Shown: positions 48,706 to 56,156 of the stretch, piece by piece
Position numbering within the stretch: position 1 is the first letter of the stretch
Layout of the letters: every line of letters starts with the position of its first letter
Origin: Emticicia aquatilis
Lineage (GTDB): Bacteria > Bacteroidota > Bacteroidia > Cytophagales > Spirosomataceae
DNA: 64,000 bases
Reading direction: 5' to 3'
Assembly (NCBI RefSeq): GCF_014644295.1
Contig: NZ_BMKK01000005.1
Span: 372,001-436,000, forward strand
Made by a program: the position numbers and the translations under genes
Notes under the pieces: model-generated
What the model was told of the DNA's origin: nothing
Database searches by the model: none
Seen by the model: only the letters and a program-made list of their open reading frames with translations

Positions 48706-49449
48706 TTATGAATTCCAAACCTCCCAAGCTTTTTCGGCTTGCAAATGAAGCATCGGTAAGCCATTATGGGTTTTTGCTCCTTGTTCTTTTCCTTTTTGCA
48801 AAAATAGGGTTTCGAGTGGATTATAAACTAAATCATAAAGAAAATGATTTTCGGTCAGAGATTCGTACGGAATAGCAGGACATTGGTCAGATTTTGGATA
48901 AGTGCCAACGGGCGAACAGTTGATAATCAATTGATAATCAGCGATTAATGCAGGGGTTTCATCGTAAGAAATATTTTCTTCTGATTTGGTACGAGAAACT
49001 GTTTTATAGGCGATTCCTAAATCTTTTAGTGCTGCCACAACTGCTTTTCCTGCTCCACCATTGCCCAAAACAAGGGCTTTAATTGATGGAATATTGACTT
49101 CTGAAAGAAAATCTTCGAGCGAAGTTTTGAATCCGTAATAGTCTGAATTATAACCGATTAGACGACCATCCTCCATAAATTTAATGACATTCACTGCCCC
49201 AACTTTTTCGGCCGAAGCATCGAAACCATCTAAAAAAGGCATTACCGCCTGTTTGTGCGGAATCGTCACGTTTAAACCTTTCAGATTTGGTTCATCTTTC
49301 AATAATTGCGGAAATTGTTGAATATCCGACAACTCGAAAAGTTTGTATTCGTGGGTTTCGGAAAGACCCATTTGCTCAAATTTTTCGGTAAAATATTTTT
49401 TTGAAAATGAGTGTCCGAGCGGAAATCCAATTAGGGCGTAGACGTTCAT
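48706..49449 (-). CDS. aroE: Shikimate dehydrogenase
   Basis: The 247 residues match AroE: GFPLGHSFSKKYF with the substrate Ser residues, the catalytic K66 in NVTIPHKQAVMPF, the Asp in YNSDYYGF, and GNGGAGKAV for NADPH binding. It reduces 3-dehydroshikimate to shikimate in aromatic amino acid synthesis. The short length (about 247) fits the Bacteroidota form. A hairpin repeat follows the stop, and a second hairpin lies upstream of the start. Confidence 0.94.
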   Translation of the reverse strand: MNVYALIGFPLGHSFSKKYFTEKFEQMGLSETHEYKLFELSDIQQFPQLLKDEPNLKGLNVTIPHKQAVMPFLDGFDASAEKVGAVNVIKFMEDGRLIGYNSDYYGFKTSLEDFLSEVNIPSIKALVLGNGGAGKAVVAALKDLGIAYKTVSRTKSEENISYDETPALIADYQLIINCSPVGTYPKSDQCPAIPYESLTENHFLYDLVYNPLETLFLQKGKEQGAKTHNGLPMLHLQAEKAWEVWNS

Positions 49450-49474
49450 GGATAGTTTATTAGTGGTTGCTTTT

Positions 49475-49505
49475 CGTAGGATAGGGGTTGCACCCCTATC
49501 CTACG
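49475..49505. repeat. GTAGGATAGG palindrome
   Basis: A perfect 14-base stem (CGTAGGATAGGGGT / ACCCCTATCCTACG) with a 3-base loop lies downstream of the PPC gene and upstream of aroE. It shares its core with the 26054-26139 inverted repeat. Confidence 0.8.
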
Positions 49506-49522
49506 AAATATTTATTCGATAC

Positions 49523-50005
49523 TTACTTCTTTTTTCGGCGGCGGACTACGAGTTCTTTGTAGCCAAAGGTTGGGTCGGGTTCTCGTACGAAATCATAATT
49601 GGGCATGATTCCGAGTACGATTTCAGCAGTTGTATAAATCAAACTTTCATCGCCCAAATGTCCGCCAATGGTTTTTCCTGTCGAATCGCTCACCGAAATA
49701 TGAATATGCGAGCCGTTTTTCGACAAAACACCAACCAAGGAAACAATCTCGAAATGCCCTTTGAGCAGTTCGTATTTTTCTTGGTTGGCGTATCTGATAT
49801 TTACTGATGTCAGGCTACCTACGCAGGTAAGTACGCAAGCGGCCGATATTTGTTTTTCGTCAATGAATCGTTGAAGTTCTTTCTTTAAATCCTGATTGGG
49901 TCGTAGTCTAAAAGCATAGCTTTGTGTGACCGATGTCGATGATTGCTGGGCATTGGTTTGCATAGCGAACAGACTGATTATCAAAACTTTAAAGAATAGT
50001 TTCAT
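49523..50005 (-). CDS. Exported PPC (DUF296)-domain protein
   Basis: The 160 residues have an apparent signal peptide (MKLFFKVLIISLFAMQTNAQ, cleavage near 20) followed by a PPC/DUF296 domain: YAFRLRPNQDLKKELQRFID, AACVLTCVGSLTSVNIRYAN, HFEIVSLVGVLSKNGSHIHI, TIGGHL. The His cluster (SHIHIS, GGHL) is the likely metal site. PPC domains are best known as cytoplasmic DNA-associated proteins; the secretory signal here is unusual. It begins 2 bases after the DedA stop, so the two are cotranscribed. Function open. Confidence 0.85.
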   Translation of the reverse strand: MKLFFKVLIISLFAMQTNAQQSSTSVTQSYAFRLRPNQDLKKELQRFIDEKQISAACVLTCVGSLTSVNIRYANQEKYELLKGHFEIVSLVGVLSKNGSHIHISVSDSTGKTIGGHLGDESLIYTTAEIVLGIMPNYDFVREPDPTFGYKELVVRRRKKK

Positions 50006-50007
50006 GA

Positions 50008-50652
50008 TTATGCTTTAGCAAATTTTGCTCTCAAGATACCAATAATCATTGGTAAAACTGAGATGAAAACAATTCCTAAAACAACTTTCTCGAAATTGTG
50101 CTTTACCCATTCGTTTGAACCTAAAAAGTAACCTAAAAGCGTAATGCTCGTTACCCACAAAACCGCTCCTAAGACGCAAAACGTAATGTATTTACCGTAT
50201 TTCATGCTACCCGCACCCGCCACAAATGGAGCGATTGTACGAATAATAGGCATAAAACGAGCAATAATTACGGCTTTTCCGCCATGTTTTTCGTAAAACT
50301 CTTCGGTTTTTGTGATGTACTCACGCTTTAAGAAAAGTATTTTTTCACGAGATTTGATAAAATTACTGAAGTTTTTCCCGACTAAATAATTCACATTATC
50401 ACCCAAAAGTGCCGCAATAATTAACATCGGAATTACAAAGGCAATATCAAGCTTGCCAGTGGTAGAAGCCAACAATCCCACCGCAAAAAGCAGTGAATCG
50501 CCTGGTAAAAGTGGCATAATGATAAAGCCTGTTTCTACAAAAATAATGAGAAACAAGATAGCATAAGTTAGCGTATCGTATTCGGCCAAAAACCACTGAA
50601 GCGTAGTTAATGGGTCTTTCAAAAAATCTAAGATAAAATGTATGAATTCCAT
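50008..50652 (-). CDS. DedA-family membrane protein
   Basis: The 214 residues have DedA features: YAILFLIIFVETGFIIMPLL then PGDSLLFAVG (the E...PGD motif), YLVGKNFS, and the conserved GGKAVIIARFMPIIRTIAPF then VAGAGSMKYGKY. Several membrane segments are present. DedA proteins act as lipid (including undecaprenyl phosphate) translocases. ATG 50652 is chosen over an upstream frame that would start in a dispersed repeat. Confidence 0.93.
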   Translation of the reverse strand: MEFIHFILDFLKDPLTTLQWFLAEYDTLTYAILFLIIFVETGFIIMPLLPGDSLLFAVGLLASTTGKLDIAFVIPMLIIAALLGDNVNYLVGKNFSNFIKSREKILFLKREYITKTEEFYEKHGGKAVIIARFMPIIRTIAPFVAGAGSMKYGKYITFCVLGAVLWVTSITLLGYFLGSNEWVKHNFEKVVLGIVFISVLPMIIGILRAKFAKA

Positions 50653-50717
50653 GATGAGAGTTCTGAGTATTGGTAACTTATGATAAAGGTAAAAAACATT
50701 AAAAAGAGTAAAAGCTT

Positions 50718-50826
50718 GTTTTAACCACGGAGACACACGAAGTTTTGCACTGAGTAACACTAAGAAGTAGAGAACGAAACTCTGTGAAACTCAGTGTAAG
50801 ACTCTTTTAACTCTGTGGTAAAAAAC
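50718..50826. repeat. CCACGGAGACACACGAAG-type inverted repeat
   Basis: A GTTTTAACCACGGAGACACA-type arm and an imperfect inverted counterpart ending CTCTGTGGTAAAAAAC lie in the gap between DedA and comA. They resemble the common CCACAGAG...CTCTGTGG intergenic element. Confidence 0.55.
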
Positions 50827-50851
50827 TTAAATTATTCTTTATAACTCAAAA

Positions 50852-51679
50852 TTACTCGTCTTGCGTGATACGCTTATCGCCGCTGTATTTGCCGAGTTTG
50901 AAACGTTTTTTGGTTTTTTCTGGTAAGAAATTAGCAAAAGTATCTCCACGAAGTCCGATACGGATGGTTTCAAGTGGAATTACTTCGTTTGGTGCAATAT
51001 TTCCGAGGTTTACGTTTGTTCCAACCAATTTTACGAAGTAAACTTGTTGTGATTTTTGTGGAGCTTCCCAAATGATTTTTTCGGCCGGAATCGCATGAAT
51101 GATTTCATCAACCAAACCTTGACGTACTTCACCGCTACTACGGAAAAGACCCACATTTCCACCCTCACGAGCTTCACCGATTACTTTCCAAGCACCTGCA
51201 TCAAGCTCCGACTGCATCATTTCAATCCATTTGTAGGGTGCAAAAATCTTTTCAGCATCTTTCGAGCCTACTTCAGAAAGCACTTTGGCACGAGTAGCCA
51301 AACGACGGATGTATTCACATTTTTCATCGCTCGGAATTTCGATTGAACCATCCGAAACTTCGGCGTGTTCGAGTTTGTATTGGTCTAAAACTCGTAAATA
51401 ATCTTCAAACTGGTCACGAGCCACGAAAGCCTCGAAAAGTGTTCCTCCGAAATAAATCGGAATGCCAGCATCTTGATATACTTTTACTTTATCTTTTAGA
51501 TTTGGCGTAACAAATGAAGTTGCCCAACCCAATTTTACAATATCTATATGCGGTGCCGAAATCGACAACATATCTTCTACTTCTCTGATACTAAGACCTT
51601 TATCCATCACCATCGTTAGGCCAGACTCACGAGGTTTCGCTGTACGTTTCGGGACGTGATTTAAACTATAATTCATCAT
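50852..51679 (-). CDS. comA: Phosphosulfolactate synthase (ComA)-like
   Basis: The 275 residues match ComA throughout: TMVMDKGLSIREVEDMLSIS, HIDIVKLGWATSFV, IYFGGTLFEAFVARDQFEDY, AEVSDGSIEIPSDEKCEYIR, and WKVIGEAREGGNVGLFRSSG. The enzyme joins sulfite to phosphoenolpyruvate to give 2-phospho-3-sulfolactate, the first step of coenzyme M synthesis in archaea. In bacteria, homologues make sulfolactate-type compounds. Cytophagales are known for sulfonolipids (capnines), so a link to sulfonate or sulfonolipid supply is possible but unproven. No comB or comC is near. ATG 51676 is an alternative start. Confidence 0.88.
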   Translation of the reverse strand: MMNYSLNHVPKRTAKPRESGLTMVMDKGLSIREVEDMLSISAPHIDIVKLGWATSFVTPNLKDKVKVYQDAGIPIYFGGTLFEAFVARDQFEDYLRVLDQYKLEHAEVSDGSIEIPSDEKCEYIRRLATRAKVLSEVGSKDAEKIFAPYKWIEMMQSELDAGAWKVIGEAREGGNVGLFRSSGEVRQGLVDEIIHAIPAEKIIWEAPQKSQQVYFVKLVGTNVNLGNIAPNEVIPLETIRIGLRGDTFANFLPEKTKKRFKLGKYSGDKRITQDE

Positions 51680-51708
51680 CTACTTTATCGTTATATTAGA
51701 AACATCGG

Positions 51709-51716
51709 CAAAGATA
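51709..51716 (-). promoter_or_regulatory. -7 box of comA
   Basis: TATCTTTG on the minus strand fits TAnnTTTG, 29 bases upstream of the start at 51679. A TTTG at 51743-51746 is at long spacing. Confidence 0.55.
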
Positions 51717-51832
51717 ATAAATTTTGTGTTAAGGGTCTAAGACAAATGGCTTATAAGTCGATAACTATACGTTTGTGTTGGTGAAGTTGCTTTTTTTCAG
51801 CACGAAACAGATAATTTTATGACTAAAAAAAA

Positions 51833-51888
51833 CAAAGTCCTGTGAGAAATTCCCACAGGACTTTGAATGTTCGACACCTTCAGTGTCG
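51833..51888 (-). terminator. Terminator of the RluB-like gene
   Basis: A 12-base perfect stem (CAAAGTCCTGTG / CACAGGACTTTG, 51833-51865) has a T run on the minus strand. A smaller CGACAC...GTGTCG hairpin (51872-51888) lies beside it. Confidence 0.75.
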
Positions 51889-51978
51889 TAATCAAATTTT
51901 TTATTTATTTCCCAAAATTGCATTCTGGGCTATTGGTGTTTGCCCACAAAGTGGTCATTCTTCCTTAATTCTACCACC

Positions 51979-53616
51979 TTACAACATATATTTCAAGCGA
52001 ATAACTTCTTTTTCAGTCAAGAAACGCCATTTTCCACGAGGGAGGTCTTTTTTGTCAAGGCCAGCATAAGTGGTTCGGTCGAGTTTCAAGACTTCGTAGC
52101 CCAGATGCTCAAAAATACGACGTACGATGCGGTTTTTACCACTATGAATCTTGATTCCTACTACTTCGGCATCAGGCGTAACGAGGGCCAATTCATCAGG
52201 CTTGATGAAACCATCTTCCAACTCGATACCGTTAATGATTGCCTCAAAATCTTCGGTCGTAATTGGTTTATCTAACTCAACTTGGTAGATTTTCTTCACT
52301 TCGTTTGATGGATGCGAAAGCTTTTCGGCTAATTCTCCATCATTGGTTAGTAGCAATAAACCCGTTGTGTTTCTATCCAAACGACCCACTGGATAGATAC
52401 GCTCTGGACAAGCGTTTTTCACTAAATCCATCACCGTTCTACGCTCATCTGGGTCTTCGGTAGTCGTGATAAAATCTTTCGGCTTGTTCAATAAAACATA
52501 TACCAATTTCTCACGACTCAAAATCTTCTTACCGTATTTTACTACATCGTTGGGCTTCACTTTATAACCCATTTCTTTGATTTCCTTGCCATTAACAGTG
52601 ATTTGTCCAGAAGCGATTAACTCATCTGCGTCACGTCGAGAAGCAATTCCTGCATTAGAAATATAGCGGTTTAGTCTGATTAGCTCATCTTTTCCCGAAT
52701 CTTTTTCTTCTTTCAAAACTTTCTTTTGAAGTTTCTCGGGTAATCTGCTTTTCAAACGCTCTAAATCGTAGTTAGGTGCTTCTGGTCTTGACGATGTAGC
52801 CTGATTTTCTTTTGGCTCAAATTTATTTTTAGATTTGAAATCTCGGTTATGAGGTTCGTTTTTCTGAAAACGAGGCTTGTCGGCCGAATAAGCATTTTTG
52901 CGGTCGTTTGAAGTCGGACGACCACTATCATCTCTTTTCTTGAAAGGATGTGCGGGTCTATCACCACCAAATGTTCTTGGTCTATCTTCAAAAGATTTTG
53001 GAGCAGCGTCTCTTGTTTCACCATAGGGCTTGCGGTCAGAGCTTTCTTCTCGTTTTTGGTAAGGACGGTCGCTGTTGAAAGGTTTGCGTTCGCCAAATGG
53101 CTTGCGGTCAGAGCTTTCTTCTCGTTTTTGATAAGGACGGTCGCTGTTGAAGGGTTTTCTATCGCCAAATGGCTTGCGGTCAGAGCTTTCTTCTCGCTTT
53201 TGATAAGGACGGTCGTTGTTGAAAGGTTTGCGTTCGCCAAATGGCTTACGGTCAGAGCTTTCTTCTCGTTTTTGGTAAGGACGGTCGCTGTTGAAAGGTT
53301 TGCGTTCGCCAAATGGCTTGCGGTCAGAGCTTTCTTCTCGTTTTTGGTAAGGACGGTCGCTGTTGAAGGGTTTTCTATCGCCAAATGGCTTGCGGTCAGA
53401 GCTTTCTTCTCGCTTTTGATAAGGACGGTCGTTGTTATATGGTTTTCTATCGCTGTAAGTTTTATTTTCGCTATCGCTCGTTACAATACGCTTTCTTTCA
53501 CCGAAACCACCAACGCCATTTTCTCTTTTTTTGAAGGCGGGTTTATCACCAAATGCTTTCTTTTCGCCGAAACCACCACGGTTATCGGCCTTTTTAGGTC
53601 TATCTGAATTCCTCAT
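51979..53616 (-). CDS. Ribosomal pseudouridine synthase (RluB-like) with repetitive N-terminal tail
   Basis: The C-terminal 235 of 545 residues are a synthase of the RluB/RsuA type: S4 domain near 312-360 (LNRYISNAGIASRRDADELI) and catalytic D413 in GRLDRNTTGLLLLTNDG. The first ~300 residues are low-complexity and highly charged, with six tandem 24-residue repeats from about residue 64 (unit RPYQKREESSDRKPFGERKP then FNSD). Such Arg/Glu/Lys-rich tails are known in Bacteroidota RluB-like proteins and may bind rRNA. It modifies 23S rRNA (U2605 region in E. coli). Repeat number is probably variable. Confidence 0.92.
   Translation of the reverse strand: MRNSDRPKKADNRGGFGEKKAFGDKPAFKKRENGVGGFGERKRIVTSDSENKTYSDRKPYNNDRPYQKREESSDRKPFGDRKPFNSDRPYQKREESSDRKPFGERKPFNSDRPYQKREESSDRKPFGERKPFNNDRPYQKREESSDRKPFGDRKPFNSDRPYQKREESSDRKPFGERKPFNSDRPYQKREESSDRKPYGETRDAAPKSFEDRPRTFGGDRPAHPFKKRDDSGRPTSNDRKNAYSADKPRFQKNEPHNRDFKSKNKFEPKENQATSSRPEAPNYDLERLKSRLPEKLQKKVLKEEKDSGKDELIRLNRYISNAGIASRRDADELIASGQITVNGKEIKEMGYKVKPNDVVKYGKKILSREKLVYVLLNKPKDFITTTEDPDERRTVMDLVKNACPERIYPVGRLDRNTTGLLLLTNDGELAEKLSHPSNEVKKIYQVELDKPITTEDFEAIINGIELEDGFIKPDELALVTPDAEVVGIKIHSGKNRIVRRIFEHLGYEVLKLDRTTYAGLDKKDLPRGKWRFLTEKEVIRLKYML
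53020..53427 (-). repeat. Six tandem 72-base coding repeats in the RluB-like gene
   Basis: Units start at residues 64, 88, 112, 136, 160 and 184 (24 residues each); the last diverges after KPYGE. Units alternate between KPFGD/KPFGE and NSD/NND. Because all changes are in-frame, copy number could vary without frameshift. Confidence 0.92.
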
Positions 53617-53667
53617 TGGATTTGCAGCATCACTGCTGTAATTAAATAACTACTTGATTATCAAGCA

Positions 53668-53675
53668 CAAAGATA
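53668..53675 (-). promoter_or_regulatory. -7 box of the RluB-like gene
   Basis: TATCTTTG on the minus strand fits TAnnTTTG, 51 bases upstream of the start codon at 53616. Confidence 0.6.
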
Positions 53676-53741
53676 CAGCTTTTTAATTAAAAATGTAGAG
53701 TTAAGAATTAAGAATTTTGTGTAAAACTCTTTATTAACACA

Positions 53742-53769
53742 AAAGCCACAGAAATTACTCCGTGGCTTT
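53742..53769 (-). terminator. Terminator of ppa
   Basis: An AAAGCCAC/GTGGCTTT stem lies 20 bases after the stop at 53790, with a T-containing tail on the minus strand. Confidence 0.65.
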
Positions 53770-53789
53770 CATGACTTTTAATCATTCTA

Positions 53790-54407
53790 TTAAATTGGTT
53801 TGAAAATCAAATCACGGTAATCTAACATTGATTTACGGATTACTTCGTGGGCATCTTCACGGCCATAAACGTTTGAAATTTCGATGGCGTTTTTCTCGTC
53901 TGGTAAGCTCTTGTAAGTCAAGAAATAGTGTTTCAAACGAGTGATGATAGCTTCTGGAAGCTCGCTAATATCAGTATATTTTTGGTAAATAGGGTCAGCA
54001 ACCAATACTGCAATGATTTTATCATCGGCTTCGCCTTTGTCGAGCAAACAAAGTCCACCAATCGGAATCGCTTGCAATAAAATATCGCCATGCGGAATAT
54101 GGTGACTCGAAAGTACGCAAATATCCAATGGGTCGCCATCACCTTCTTGTACTTTGTCGGTTCCACGTTCACGAGCCAATTTGGCTACTTCTTCACCACA
54201 ATAAGTTTGCGGAATAAAGCCATATAACGATGGAATAATGTTAGAGTATTTTTGTGGACGGTCAATTTTCAAATAACCCGACTCTTTATCTACTTCATAT
54301 TTAATAGTATCTGACGGAACGATTTCGACAAATACTGTAACTCTCTCTGGGGCATTTTCACCTGCCGAAATGCCATGCCACGGGTGTGCTTTGTAAACTG
54401 GTTTCAT
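53790..54407 (-). CDS. ppa: Inorganic pyrophosphatase, family I
   Basis: The 205 residues match the soluble family I enzyme. The signature DGDPLD (D90, D92, D95) is present, with VFVEIVPSDTIKYEVDK and the preceding YGFIPQTYC strand. The enzyme hydrolyses pyrophosphate to two phosphates with Mg2+ in the cytoplasm. Length is slightly greater than the ~175 of E. coli. It has a terminator downstream and diverges from an M20 hydrolase gene. Confidence 0.95.
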   Translation of the reverse strand: MKPVYKAHPWHGISAGENAPERVTVFVEIVPSDTIKYEVDKESGYLKIDRPQKYSNIIPSLYGFIPQTYCGEEVAKLARERGTDKVQEGDGDPLDICVLSSHHIPHGDILLQAIPIGGLCLLDKGEADDKIIAVLVADPIYQKYTDISELPEAIITRLKHYFLTYKSLPDEKNAIEISNVYGREDAHEVIRKSMLDYRDLIFKPI

Positions 54408-54672
54408 AATCTAAGAATTCAAATTTTACGCAAAGAAACGCAATAAACAAGGATTTGGCAAATCAGATGTGTTATATTAACACATTGACAACAAACACAA
54501 AGAGAAAGTTTGAGTAGTTTTACTTAGCTGATTTTTATCTCGGCCCTACTCCCCTAATAAATATTGGGCAAGAAGTTTTAAAGAAATCAAAGATTGGTTA
54601 AGTTTGATGAATAAACACTCGCATTGTGTCGAGAATCATTTACCTAAATTTTATCAACAAAGAAAACATCTG

Positions 54673-55959
54673 ATGAAAAAACTCCTAACTCTGGCTCTTT
54701 CGTTGTCGGCAATTTGTTCGTTTGGACAAAGCTCATTGAAAGTAAAAATTAATGCAAAAGCTGATGCCATCGACTCAAAAGTGATTACTTGGCGAAGAGA
54801 CATCCACCAAAATCCCGAACTTGGTAATCGTGAATTTAAGACTGCCGCAAAAATTGCCGCCCACCTAAAATCGCTCGGAATTGAAGTACAAGAAAAAGTA
54901 GCTTATACAGGCGTTGTGGGAATTCTAAAAGGCGGAAAACCTGGTCCAGTTGTACTGCTAAGAGCCGATATGGACGCTCTACCAGTAACCGAAAGAGCTG
55001 ATATTCCTTTCAAATCAAATGTTGTGACGGAATACAATAACCAAAAAACTGGTGTAATGCACGCTTGCGGACATGATACGCACGTAGCGATTCTGATGGG
55101 TGTGGCCGAAGTACTTTCGTCGATGAAAAATGAATTGGCAGGAACGGTGAAATTTTGTTTCCAACCAGCCGAAGAAGGAGCTCCAGCGGGCGAAGAAGGT
55201 GGAGCCGATTTGATGATAAAACAAGGCGTAATGGAAAACCCAAAAGTGGATGTAGCTTTTGGTTTGCACATCAATTCTCAGACCAATGTTGGGCAAATCA
55301 GGTACCGCTCTGGCCCAGAAATGGCTGCTGCTGACACTTATACACTCAAAATTAAAGGAAAACAAACGCACGGAGCAAGCCCATGGAGTGGCGTTGACCC
55401 GATTGTGACTGGCTCACAAATTGTGATGGCTTACCAAACAATTATCAGCCGAAATGTAGATATTACCGAAAACCCTGCTATTGTAACGGTTGGGGCTTTC
55501 AATGCGGGAATCAGAAGCAATATTATTCCTGAAGAAGCAACAATGATTGGTACAATCAGAACTTTTAGCGAGGCACAACAGCAGCTTATTCATAGAAGAA
55601 TGCAAGAAATTGCAACTAATATTGCCGAAAGTGCAGGTGCAACGGCCGATTTGAAAATCAATATTGGCGTACCTGTGACCTACAACGACCCAAAATTAAC
55701 CGAAAAAATGGTGCCAACGCTAACAGCTTTGGCAGGAAAAGAAAATCTGCTTCAAGCACCGCTGGCTACTGGTGCCGAAGATTTTAGTTTCTTTGGCAAA
55801 AAAGTACCTGCGTTTTTCTTCTTTTTGGGCGGAAAACCAATCGGAAGCACGGCGGCAGCTCCGCACCATACGCCAGACTTCTTTATTGATGATAGCGGTT
55901 TAGGCCTCGGCGTAAAAGCCCTTTGCCACTTGACAGTTGATTATTTTGAGAAGAAGTAA
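54673..55959 (+). CDS. Exported M20-family metallohydrolase (amidohydrolase)
   Basis: The 428-residue protein has a signal peptide (LLTLALSLSAICSFGQ) followed by an M20D amidohydrolase. Metal-site features are VVLLRADMDALPV, HACGHDTHVAIL (H130, C132, H134), FQPAEEGAPAG and, near the C-terminus, GAEDFSFFGKKVPAFF with PHHTPDFFID. These match N-acyl-L-amino-acid or hippurate-type amidohydrolases (the Cys-His-His site of the IAA-amino acid hydrolase group). It cleaves N-acyl amino acids, here probably in the periplasm. ATG 54673 is chosen because the upstream extension is not family-like. Confidence 0.92.
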   Translation: MKKLLTLALSLSAICSFGQSSLKVKINAKADAIDSKVITWRRDIHQNPELGNREFKTAAKIAAHLKSLGIEVQEKVAYTGVVGILKGGKPGPVVLLRADMDALPVTERADIPFKSNVVTEYNNQKTGVMHACGHDTHVAILMGVAEVLSSMKNELAGTVKFCFQPAEEGAPAGEEGGADLMIKQGVMENPKVDVAFGLHINSQTNVGQIRYRSGPEMAAADTYTLKIKGKQTHGASPWSGVDPIVTGSQIVMAYQTIISRNVDITENPAIVTVGAFNAGIRSNIIPEEATMIGTIRTFSEAQQQLIHRRMQEIATNIAESAGATADLKINIGVPVTYNDPKLTEKMVPTLTALAGKENLLQAPLATGAEDFSFFGKKVPAFFFFLGGKPIGSTAAAPHHTPDFFIDDSGLGLGVKALCHLTVDYFEKK

Positions 55960-55968
55960 ATGGAAAAA

Positions 55969-56148
55969 TAGCGTAATCTATAAATTCATATAAATTTGTA
56001 GATTACATTCTATAAATTTATTCAAAACAATAAAAAAATTACTCATGCTATGCGAAGTTTCTGAATTTCGCAAGTGCGTAATACATTCTTTTGAACGCTT
56101 TTACAAAATGACATCAGGAGCCTCTGCGAAGATTTAAACTTCGCAGAG
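55969..56148. repeat. Hairpins between M20 hydrolase and GH30 genes
   Basis: GTAATCTATAAATT/AAATTTGTAGATTAC (55974-56006), TGCGAAGTT/AATTTCGCA (56051-56072) and CTCTGCGAAG/CTTCGCAGAG (56122-56148) form three hairpins. The last two share a TGCGAAGTTT core. The gap contains no gene. Confidence 0.65.
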
Positions 56149-56156
56149 CAACCTCC

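Noticed and set aside
50653-50760. Longer N-terminus of DedA
   Set aside because: The extra codons come from the CCACGGAG repeat; the family start is MEFIHFILDF at 50652.
53020-53427. CRISPR-like tandem array
   Set aside because: The units are contiguous without spacers, multiples of three, and encode a continuous protein tail.
52948-53607. A long plus-strand open frame opposite the RluB-like gene
   Set aside because: It lies fully antisense to the tandem repeats, and its repeated AFFSFLVRTVAVE units are only the reverse reading of those repeats.
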